Assembly (NCBI GenBank): GCA_025363695.1
Contig: JANYDI010000071.1
Location: 1 to 21,294, forward strand
Direction: 5' to 3'
Origin: Opitutia bacterium
GTDB lineage: Bacteria; Verrucomicrobiota; Verrucomicrobiia; Opitutales; JANYDI01
DNA: 21,294 nt
Positions within the stretch are counted from its first letter, which is position 1. The number at the start of each line of letters is the position of its first letter. The notes below the pieces were generated by a model that had not been told where the DNA came from, made no database searches, and worked only from the letters and a program-made list of their open reading frames with translations. The position numbers were made by a program, and so were the translations under genes. Shown here one piece after another: positions 14,549 through 21,235 of this stretch.

Positions 14549-15922
14549 ATGCACATTCCCAGATCTCTAGATGCCTATACCGATGACCCCATGAGCTCCT
14601 TAGCTATGCTGCTTTGGCATCGGGTGGTTGCGGAGCCGTTTAACCTGGTGGCGACGGGGATTTTTTTGCTGGCCATCGTGCATACCTTTGCCAGTGGGTA
14701 TTTTAGGAAAATGGCGCATAGGCGTGAGCTGGCAACCCCAGAAGCGCAGACGCACAGCCCAGTAACCGTTTTATTGCATTTTTTGGGGGAGATTGAAGCG
14801 GTTTTTGGCCTTTGGGCCCTGCCGCTTTTGCTTGCCATGGGGTGTTTCTTTGGCTGGGAAGCCTTGACGCATTTTATGGATACGCAGGCGCACTTCACCG
14901 AGCCTGTTTTTGTCATCGTCATTATGGCCATCGCTTCCACGCGTCCTGTGCTAAGCTTTGCGGAACGGGTTTTGGGCCGAGTTGCAAGCCTTGGGGGGGG
15001 GACACCCCGTGCGTGGTGGTGGACGCTCTTGGGCGTGGCGCCTTTTCTGGGGTCCGTCATCACGGAGCCCGCAGCCATGACGATTGCGGCCTCTTTGCTT
15101 GGAGAGCACTTTTTTGCCCTCAAGCCCTCTAATAAACTGAAGTATGCCACGCTAGGGCTACTATTTACCAATATATCTGTGGGTGGTACGCTTACGCACT
15201 TTGCGGCCCCGCCTATCCTCATGGTGGCCCAACGCTGGAATTGGAGCAGCGCCTACGTTTTTGGTCACCTGGGGGCTAAGGCCATTGTGGGGATTTTTAT
15301 CGCAACGCTAAGTACTTATCTTTTTTTCCTTAAGGACTTTAAGGCCCTTCAAGCTCCAAAAAACCCCAAGACCAAGCCTGCGGCGATTCCCTCCTGGGTT
15401 GTAGGGGCCCACCTGGGCTTCCTGACCTGGGCCGTCCTGACGCTGCACACGCTCCCCCTGATGCTTGGTGGGTTTTTGTTCTTGCTAGCTTTTATGCAAG
15501 CTACAACGCCGCATCAGGAGCCCATGAACCTACGTTCACCCCTGATGGTCGGGTTTTTCCTGGCCGGCCTGGTGGTCCATGGCAGCTTGCAGGAATGGTG
15601 GATTGCCCCGCTGCTTAGCCGTCTGGGGGAGCTACCTTTGTTCGGCGGGGCAGCCGTTCTCACGGCATTTAACGATAATGCGGCCATCACCTATCTGGCC
15701 TCCTTGGTCCCAGACTTCCTGCATAACAGCGCCCTACAGCACGCCGTTGTGAGCGGAGCTGTAGTGGCTGGCGGCATGACCGTCATTGCCAATGCGCCCA
15801 ATCCTGCCGGCCAAGCCATTCTGAATCGCCACTTTGGTCCGCAAGGCGTCTCCCCTTTGGGGCTGTTTATCGGCGCCACAGGACCGACCCTTATTATGGT
15901 TCTCGCCTTTCGTTTTTTATAA
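14549..15922 (+). CDS. Putative Na+/H+ antiporter (PF07399-type)
   Basis: The 457-residue protein has about ten to twelve hydrophobic helices and looks like the 'putative Na+/H+ antiporter' family of the ion-transporter superfamily. Diagnostic stretches include GSVITEPAAMTIAASLLGEHFF (near residues 168-190), TNISVGGTLTHFAAPPILMVA, and a matching second-repeat AFNDNAAITYLASLVP followed by GGMTVIANAPNPAGQAIL. The two short motifs with Asn/Asp and Pro in helices suggest an internally duplicated fold. It would exchange sodium for protons across the inner membrane. An alternative ATG at 14591 (MSSLAM...) is possible: neither start has a ribosome site, and 14549 lies only 13 bases after a repeat. 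SufT follows after three bases and is probably translationally coupled. Confidence 0.8.
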   Translation: MHIPRSLDAYTDDPMSSLAMLLWHRVVAEPFNLVATGIFLLAIVHTFASGYFRKMAHRRELATPEAQTHSPVTVLLHFLGEIEAVFGLWALPLLLAMGCFFGWEALTHFMDTQAHFTEPVFVIVIMAIASTRPVLSFAERVLGRVASLGGGTPRAWWWTLLGVAPFLGSVITEPAAMTIAASLLGEHFFALKPSNKLKYATLGLLFTNISVGGTLTHFAAPPILMVAQRWNWSSAYVFGHLGAKAIVGIFIATLSTYLFFLKDFKALQAPKNPKTKPAAIPSWVVGAHLGFLTWAVLTLHTLPLMLGGFLFLLAFMQATTPHQEPMNLRSPLMVGFFLAGLVVHGSLQEWWIAPLLSRLGELPLFGGAAVLTAFNDNAAITYLASLVPDFLHNSALQHAVVSGAVVAGGMTVIANAPNPAGQAILNRHFGPQGVSPLGLFIGATGPTLIMVLAFRFL

Positions 15923-15925
15923 TTT

Positions 15926-16462
15926 ATGGATGCTATCACGCTAAATCGCAACGTCAGCGCCACCCTCATTCCGCAGGGAGACCCCTCTGAGCTCAAAGCT
16001 GGCACGCAGGTCACGATCACGCATCGCCTGGGCGGCAACTTTACCGTTCTATGCCAATACGGCATGTTCCGCATCTTGGGCAAGGACGCTGATGCCCTTG
16101 GAGAAAAGCTCGCCAGCGACAACGCTCCCAAAATCTCCACTGAAAAACCGACCGAGAGCCTCCTTTGGGACCAGCTGCGAAAAGTCTTTGACCCCGAGAT
16201 TCCCGTCAATATCGTCGACCTAGGCCTCGTCTATTCCCTCGAAATCCAAGAACTCGAACCCCAGCGCTACCACATCGCCGCGGCCATGACCCTCACCTCC
16301 CCCGGCTGCGGCATGGGCCCCTCCATCGCCGCCGATGCCGAGGGCCAGCTCCTCGCCGTCCTCCCCGAGGGCAGCAGCGCCCATATGGAAATTGTCTGGG
16401 ACCCCCCTTGGAGCCAAGAAATGATGTCGGAGGAAGCGAGAATGGAGCTGGGATTGGTCTAG
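15926..16462 (+). CDS. sufT: SufT, Fe-S cluster assembly/maturation factor
   Basis: The 178-residue protein has two parts. Residues 1-70 are a small beta-rich domain typical of SufT (LIPQGDPSELKAGTQVTITHRLGGNFTV). Residues about 80-178 form a MIP18/DUF59 domain with VFDPEIPVNIVDLGLVY, the conserved TSPGCGMG containing C128, and the closing WDPPWSQEMMSEEARMELGL. SufT helps mature Fe-S proteins, and in other bacteria its gene usually sits in a suf operon. Here it follows an antiporter gene, three bases after its stop, and no other suf gene is in the window. The TAG stop is directly followed by repeat B copy 3. Confidence 0.9.
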   Translation: MDAITLNRNVSATLIPQGDPSELKAGTQVTITHRLGGNFTVLCQYGMFRILGKDADALGEKLASDNAPKISTEKPTESLLWDQLRKVFDPEIPVNIVDLGLVYSLEIQELEPQRYHIAAAMTLTSPGCGMGPSIAADAEGQLLAVLPEGSSAHMEIVWDPPWSQEMMSEEARMELGLV

Positions 16463-16570
16463 GTGGGAGGGGTCTATGGACTGTTGATGCTGCGTTGCTG
16501 CGGCGCTCACGTGCTACAGCACGCGACGCGCCTAGCGCCTTGCCTGAACAGCCCATAGACCCCTCCCACC
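16463..16570. repeat. Repeat B, copy 3
   Basis: Outer arms GGTGGGAGGGGTCTATGG (from 16463) and its complement (ending 16570) pair almost perfectly. An inner stem pairs GGCGCT with AGCGCC around ACGTGCTACAGCACGCG. It begins at the base after the sufT stop codon and may also act as its transcription terminator, although no T-run follows. Confidence 0.75.
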
Positions 16571-16582
16571 ACTCGGCGAGTT

Positions 16583-17038
16583 TTAGGAGGTTTTCTCTGT
16601 AAACTCTTTTAGCTTTTCTTCACTTATTTTTTCGTTATACTTCTCATATATCGCTGCTCTATCTGCTTTTGGTTTTTTTAATTCAGCTATCATATCTTCC
16701 GTATTTCTTTTTACTAGGGTTTCTACTTGCCCTTTTAATCCAGGCGACAAGTTTTTTGTTTTTTCTTTTATATTTTTTAAAAGCTCGTGCCTCTCTTTGT
16801 TTTTCCGGTACGTTACTCCCGGTATATCTACCTCTGTTAGCCTCTCTTGACTGGTATTTTTCACGCTGCGATCATCTTTTTTCGCTTTCCAGAACGTAGC
16901 TGCCCTACTTGTGAGGGGCGTTCCTGGCTTGCCGGAAACCGGTGTTGCAGAGGGCTGAACGCTTGGCTTCTTTGTTTTTTTGCTATAGGTACGTAAACTC
17001 GGATTTTTTGGATTTGGACCGACAGATGGAGTGCTCAT
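16583..17038 (-). CDS. Orphan AT-rich, lysine-rich hypothetical protein
   Basis: I do not recognise this 151-residue protein. Residues 1-60 are rich in Ser, Pro, Thr and Lys and look disordered (MSTPSVGPNPKNPS, KKTKKPSVQPSATPVSG). Residues about 75-151 look helical and strongly charged (KNIKEKTKNL, EKYNEKISEEKLKEFTEK). There is no signal peptide or membrane helix. The gene is visibly AT-rich compared with all its neighbours and uses many AT-ending codons, a sign of recent acquisition or relaxed constraint. It sits inside repeat material, between B copy 3 and C copy 4. The start ATG at 17038 has no clear ribosome site; TTGACT lies upstream on the same strand (about 17074-17069) with no strong -10. 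It could be a secreted effector-like or lineage-specific protein, but nothing proves it. Confidence 0.55.
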   Translation of the reverse strand: MSTPSVGPNPKNPSLRTYSKKTKKPSVQPSATPVSGKPGTPLTSRAATFWKAKKDDRSVKNTSQERLTEVDIPGVTYRKNKERHELLKNIKEKTKNLSPGLKGQVETLVKRNTEDMIAELKKPKADRAAIYEKYNEKISEEKLKEFTEKTS

Positions 17039-17084
17039 ATCCCATAACGATAACCAAATCTCGTTATATCAGTCAAGAAAAATA

Positions 17085-17126
17085 TAATCTAACAAAAAAT
17101 CACATAGATCTAAGTTTTTGATCCAA
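17085..17126. repeat. Partial repeat D
   Basis: AAAAAATCACATAGATCTAAG (first 20 bases at about 17094) is an inverted match to the TTAGACCTATGTGATTTT part of D near 20550. It leads directly into C copy 4. Confidence 0.5.
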
Positions 17127-17385
17127 ATCACACTATGGGAGGCCTGAAAGGCCGAAGGATGATAGCCCAGGGCTTTAGCCCTGGGTTTACCGGGTGAAAA
17201 AAGATTTAGAGCCCTGTAAGGGCGATTCTCGAAACTCAAGATATATCGTATGGTTGATTTTGTAATAAATTTGATATATTTTAAGAATCGCCCCTGTAGG
17301 GCTCTGGTTTGTTTTCTAACTAAAACCCAGGGCTAAAGCCCTGGGCTATCATCCTTCGGCCTTTCAGGCCTCCTTAAGTGCGTTT
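17127..17385. repeat. Repeat C, copy 4
   Basis: Mirrored modules GGCCTGAAAGGCCGAAGGAT, CCCAGGGCTTTAGCCCTGGG and GAGCCCTGTAAGGGCGATTC flank an AT-rich centre at about 17228-17285. The CCCAGGG variants (TTTA left, TAAA right) match copy 1. No gene lies between 17039 and 17524. Confidence 0.85.
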
Positions 17386-17400
17386 TAATAAACAACAATT

Positions 17401-17526
17401 GATCGCGAAGCGATCCTGGAGAGTGCCTTGTATCACCTCATCCGGTAGCGATTTATCTAAAATACGCAGTATTTTAATAAATCGCTACCGATAGGGGATC
17501 CAAGGGGAGCTCGCTCCCCTAGCCCT
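17401..17526 (-). repeat. Repeat A, copy 11
   Basis: H3 GATCGCGAAGCGATC at 17401-17415, H2 at 17443-17490 (arms CGGTAGCGATTTAT / ATAAATCGCTACCG) and H1 at about 17500-17519. The terminal AGGGCT overlaps the clpC stop codon TAG (17527-17525 on the minus strand). Confidence 0.85.
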
Positions 17527-20050
17527 ACCCCTTCTCCTTCTCTTTCCCTGCCTCTTCGACTTTCGCGGGTTGCTTGAAGCTCAGTTGGGTCTTGGCGCTG
17601 ACGACCTTGAGGACGGTGTTTTTTTGGATATCGCCCTTGAGGAGGCCCTCGGCGAGAGGGTCCTCGAGGTAGCGCTCGATGGTGCGCTTGAGGGGGCGGG
17701 CGCCGAATTTCTCGTCATAGCCTTTTTCGATGAGGAAATCTTTCGCCGCTGGAGTGACGTCGATGTCGATGCCCTGGTCTTTAAGGCGCTTGGAGAGGGC
17801 CCGTAGTTCGATGTCAATGATCTTCGTGAGGGCTTCTTTGGGGAGGGACTTAAAGATGACTTGTTCGCTGATGCGGTTGAGGAACTCGGGTTTGAAGGCT
17901 TTTTTAACCTCGTCGCCAATGCGGCTTTTGATGCTTTCGAGGTCATTTTTGCCATCTCCCGAACCAAAGCCCATAGAGCTGTTGCGTTGGAGCAGCTCGG
18001 CGCCGACGTTGGAGGTCATAATGATAACGGTGTTGCGAAAGTTGACGGTGCGGCCCAGGCTGTCCGTGAGGCGGCCATCTTCAAGGACTTGTAGGAGGAG
18101 CTGAACGACATCCGGGTGGGCTTTTTCGATTTCGTCAAACAGGACAATCGAATACGGCTTGCGGCGCACGGATTCCGTCAACTGGCCGCCTTCGTCATGG
18201 CCGATGTAGCCGGGAGGGGAGCCGATCATGCGTGATACAGAGAATTTTTCCATATATTCCGACATGTCTACCTGGATGAGCGCCTCTTGTTCTCCGAACA
18301 TTTCCTCAGCTAAAGCCCTGGCTAGCAAGGTTTTACCCACACCCGTAGGTCCAAGGAACAAAAAGGAGCCTATCGGGCGCCGGGGGTCCTTTAGGTCGGT
18401 TCGCGAGCGTCTAAGCGCTTTGGAGACGGCTGTTACGGCTTCGTCTTGGCCGACGACGCGTTTTTGTAGGTATTTTTCAAGGCTGAGCAGGCGCTCGGTT
18501 TCCTTTTGCTCCAGGCGACTCAGCGGAATGCCCGTGCGTTCGGCTATCACCGTGCGTATGGCGTCGTCGGTGATGATGATTTTTGACTGCTCGCGCTGAT
18601 TATTCCAGGTCTCGAGGGTTTTTTCGCGCTTCGAACGTAGGGCCTTTTCCTTGTCACGGAACTTCGCAGCTTCCTCAAAGTGCTGCTCGTGGATGGCCTT
18701 GTCCTTGGAGACGCAAATGCCCTCGATTTCCTTCGAAAGCTTTTCTACTTTTTCGGGGCGACGCATGGATTCAATGCGGGCACGCGCAGCAGATTCATCG
18801 ATCAAATCAATCGCGGTATCGGGCAAAAAGCGCGTAGTAATATAACGATGCGCCAGTTTGGCCGCGCCCTCGAGGGCTGAGTCCTCGAAGACAACCTTGT
18901 GGTGTTCTTCGTATTTTTGTCGTATCCCTCGTAAAATCGTGACGGTGTCCTCAACGCTGGGTTCCTCGACGATGACAGGCTGAAAGCGGCGATCCAGGGC
19001 ATTGTCCTTCTCAATGTGCTTGCGGTACTCCGCTTGCGTGGTGGCGCCAATACACTGAAGCTCTCCGCGCGAGAGGGCTGGCTTAATGATGTTCGAGGCA
19101 TCCATGGCGCCTTCAGCGGCTCCGGCGCCCACAAGCGTATGCATTTCGTCCACAAAAATGATGATGTTCTTGGCCCGCCGGACCTCTTCCATGATCGTCT
19201 TGATGCGCTCCTCAAATTGACCGCGATATTTCGTTCCAGCAATGACCAAAGCCAAGTCCAAAGTAATGACTTTTTTACCCGCAATGAGTTCAGGGACCGA
19301 GCCATCGGCAATTTCCTGCGCTAGGCCTTCGATGATGGCGGTTTTGCCCACGCCTGCCTCACCCAGCAAAACGGGATTGTTTTTCGTGCGTCGGCATAAA
19401 ATTTGGATGACGCGCTGGATTTCCTTTTTGCGGCCAATAACGGGGTCCAGCTCACCTTTTTTGGCCAACTCAGTAAGGTCGCGTCCAAAGGCCTTCAAGG
19501 CTGGCGTTTTGACATCGGCCGCTTTGCTGCGCTCCTCCGCTTCTCCGGCTTGCTTCATCGCCCCGCTAAGCGCAAGGTCATCGCCTTCCGGAGACTCAGG
19601 CGCAAAATTGGGGTCCAGGTCTGCCAAAATTTCGTTGCGACAACGCTCAATATCCACATTTAACGACTGCAAAACCCGGCCAGCCACGCCCTGGCCTTCA
19701 CGCAGCAACCCCAAAAGGATGTGTTCCGTCCCGACATAACTGTGGCCCAGCTTGCGCGCTTCCTTCCCAGCCAGGGCCAAAACCTTCTCAACACGCGGCG
19801 TATACCGTATCTCCGGTTCCTCAGGCTTGGGCGTCCCCGCGCCTACGTGCTTCTCAACGGCATTGCGGACCGTTTCCAGGTCGAGTCCCATTTTTTGAAG
19901 GACATTCACCGCTACCCCTTGGCCCAAGTTGATGAGCCCCAGCAAAAGGTGCTCCGTCCCAACGTAGTTATGGTTAAAGCGCTCGGCTTCCTTTCGCGAC
20001 AGGGCCAGGACCTGCTGCGCTCTTGGCGTGAAATTGTTGTTACTGCTCAT
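17525..20050 (-). CDS. clpC: ClpC-type AAA+ unfoldase of the ClpCP protease
   Basis: The 841-residue protein is a full-length class I Clp/Hsp100 ATPase. Two N-terminal Clp repeats cover residues 1-145 (NYVGTEHLLLGL and SYVGTEHILLGL). AAA-1 has Walker A GEAGVGKT (230-237), Walker B with D301-E302 and pore loop KYRG (274-277). The middle region (about 430-485) carries a UVR-like coiled segment, EQHFEEAAKFRDKEKAL, which marks ClpC rather than ClpA or ClpB. AAA-2 has GPTGVGKT (567-574), D639-E640 and the GYIG pore loop (614-617). A hydrophobic-Gly-Phe loop, MGF at 693-695, would dock on ClpP. It unfolds proteins and feeds them to ClpP in the cytosol. No clpP, mcsB or ctsR lies nearby and I saw no CIRCE or CtsR operator upstream. 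Its stop codon overlaps repeat A copy 11, and repeat A copy 12 lies about 80 bases before the start. Confidence 0.95.
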   Translation of the reverse strand: MSSNNNFTPRAQQVLALSRKEAERFNHNYVGTEHLLLGLINLGQGVAVNVLQKMGLDLETVRNAVEKHVGAGTPKPEEPEIRYTPRVEKVLALAGKEARKLGHSYVGTEHILLGLLREGQGVAGRVLQSLNVDIERCRNEILADLDPNFAPESPEGDDLALSGAMKQAGEAEERSKAADVKTPALKAFGRDLTELAKKGELDPVIGRKKEIQRVIQILCRRTKNNPVLLGEAGVGKTAIIEGLAQEIADGSVPELIAGKKVITLDLALVIAGTKYRGQFEERIKTIMEEVRRAKNIIIFVDEMHTLVGAGAAEGAMDASNIIKPALSRGELQCIGATTQAEYRKHIEKDNALDRRFQPVIVEEPSVEDTVTILRGIRQKYEEHHKVVFEDSALEGAAKLAHRYITTRFLPDTAIDLIDESAARARIESMRRPEKVEKLSKEIEGICVSKDKAIHEQHFEEAAKFRDKEKALRSKREKTLETWNNQREQSKIIITDDAIRTVIAERTGIPLSRLEQKETERLLSLEKYLQKRVVGQDEAVTAVSKALRRSRTDLKDPRRPIGSFLFLGPTGVGKTLLARALAEEMFGEQEALIQVDMSEYMEKFSVSRMIGSPPGYIGHDEGGQLTESVRRKPYSIVLFDEIEKAHPDVVQLLLQVLEDGRLTDSLGRTVNFRNTVIIMTSNVGAELLQRNSSMGFGSGDGKNDLESIKSRIGDEVKKAFKPEFLNRISEQVIFKSLPKEALTKIIDIELRALSKRLKDQGIDIDVTPAAKDFLIEKGYDEKFGARPLKRTIERYLEDPLAEGLLKGDIQKNTVLKVVSAKTQLSFKQPAKVEEAGKEKEKG

Positions 20051-20097
20051 AAATGACGCATTTTATCTAAAAGATTAACACAATGCTAGCTTTTTTT

Positions 20098-20113
20098 TAA
20101 AGGGCCAAGGGGA
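20098..20113 (+). repeat. Duplicated terminus of repeat A
   Basis: AAAGGGCCAAGGGGA occurs here and again about 36 bases later at the true start of A copy 12. Only the terminal bases are repeated, as if an element end were left behind or duplicated upstream of clpC. Confidence 0.45.
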
Positions 20114-20132
20114 ACAAGTAGTGTTGAAAGTA

Positions 20133-20261
20133 AAAGGGCCAAGGGGACGTTGTCCCCTTGGATCCCCTAACTGGTAGCGAATTGTGAAAATGCTACGCAT
20201 TTTCAGCAATTCGCTACCAGGTGATGCGATACAAGGCACCCCACAGATCGCGAAGCGATCC
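20133..20261 (+). repeat. Repeat A, copy 12
   Basis: H1 at about 20141-20160, H2 at 20171-20220 (arms CTGGTAGCGAATTG / CAATTCGCTACCAG) and H3 GATCGCGAAGCGATC at 20246-20260. The H2 arms carry AATT where others have ATTT, again on both sides. H1 faces the start of clpC. Confidence 0.85.
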
Positions 20262-20283
20262 GGGTGTATTTTATGAATAAAAA

Positions 20284-20530
20284 CAAACCACACATAAGGA
20301 GCCCTGAAGGGGCGGCACATGATAGCCCAGGGCGTAAGCCCTGGGTTTTGGGTAAAAAGTAAACTTGAGCCCTACAGGGGCGATTTATAACAAAGGAGAT
20401 TTATTGTATAATTTAGAAGATTTATTATCTAAATCGCCCCTGTAGGGCTCAACATCTTTTTTCTATGCCAAACCCAGGGCTCACGCCCTGGGCTATCATG
20501 TGCCGCCCCTTCAGGGCTCCTTAAGTGTGG
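20284..20530. repeat. Repeat C, copy 5
   Basis: A full nested palindrome with CCCAGGGCGTAAGCCCTGGG on the left, CCCAGGGCTCACGCCCTGGG on the right and an AT-rich centre at about 20382-20434. Centre and loop variants equal the reverse complement of C copy 3, so the two are near-identical inverted copies about 11.4 kb apart. Confidence 0.85.
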
Positions 20531-20549
20531 ATTGATATTGATAACGGAC

Positions 20550-20648
20550 TTAGACCTATGTGATTTTAAAAGACAAAAATACCATCAGAATTAACACCCT
20601 AACCCTGGGCTATCATCCTTCGGCCTTTCAGGCCTCCCATAGTGTGGT
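20550..20648. repeat. Repeat D plus half of repeat C
   Basis: TTAGACCTATGTGATTTT, then a CATCAGAATTAACACCCTAA stretch, then CCCTGGGCTATCATCC and GGCCTTTCAGGCCTCCCATAGTGTGG. Same design as at 9095-9196. Confidence 0.65.
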
Positions 20649-20688
20649 TTTATATTGATAAACCCTATTAATCTAACCATCCATCAAA

Positions 20689-20904
20689 TGCACTTAAGGA
20701 GGCCTGAAGGGCCGGCAGATGACAGCCCAGGGCGTAAGCCCTGGGTCCAACGGTAGAAAAAATCTTGAGCCCTACAGGGGCGACACTCGTATTCACATTT
20801 TTAGTGCCGCCCTTACAGGGCTCCGGTTTGTTTTTCAACCAAAACCCAGGGCTTACGCCCTGGGCTACGTATCTGCCGGCCCTTCAGGCCTCCTTAAGTG
20901 TGTT
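20689..20904. repeat. Repeat C, copy 6
   Basis: Modules CACTTAAGGAGGCCTGAAGG, CCCAGGGCGTAAGCCCTGGG and GAGCCCTACAGGGGCGA, then the centre ACACTCGTATTCACATTTTT (also in C copy 2) and the mirrored half ending CTCCTTAAGTGTG. No gene lies between 20051 and the window end at 21294. Confidence 0.85.
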
Positions 20905-20914
20905 TTGATGATAA

Positions 20915-21016
20915 ACTTAGACCCATGTGGTTTTTAAAGGCAAAAATGTCATCAGAATTAACACCCTAGCCCAGGGCTGTCCATCATTCGCCCCTCCAGG
21001 GCTCTCATTTTGTGGT
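20915..21016. repeat. Repeat D plus a variant half of repeat C
   Basis: TTAGACCCATGTGGTTTTT, a CATCAGAATTAACACCCTAG stretch, then AGCCCAGGGCTG and a TCGCCCCTCCAGGGCTCTCA end that matches the left end of C copies 1 and 3 in inverted form. Bases 21005-21095 continue as the inverted counterpart of 4674-4765. Confidence 0.6.
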
Positions 21017-21110
21017 TTATTTTTAAATAATTATTTATCAACCCTAACGGATCCAGTAAAACAGGTTTTAAGCTTAATTGATCACACGCCCTACTATAAG
21101 TAAAAAATCC

Positions 21111-21235
21111 GATCGCGAAGCGATCTGTGGGGGCCTTAGTATAGCGTTTCCCGATGGGCAATTTTACCAAAATGCGCTAGCATTTTATAAAACTGCCCAT
21201 CGGAAAGGGGATCCTAAGGGGAGCGAGCTCCCCTT
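21111..21235 (-). repeat. Repeat A, copy 13
   Basis: H3 GATCGCGAAGCGATC at 21111-21125, H2 at 21151-21203 (arms CCGATGGGCA / TGCCCATCGG) and H1 at 21216-21235. Its H1 is shared with copy 14 rather than followed by a gene. Confidence 0.85.

Noticed and set aside
14575..15222. 215-residue open frame on the minus strand
   Set aside because: It is antisense to the antiporter; its Lys/Thr/Pro-rich composition is what one expects from the reverse of a hydrophobic membrane protein.
20051..20132. CIRCE or CtsR operator in front of clpC
   Set aside because: Neither the TTAGCACTC/GAGTGCTAA pair nor a CtsR-like heptad repeat is present in the gap.
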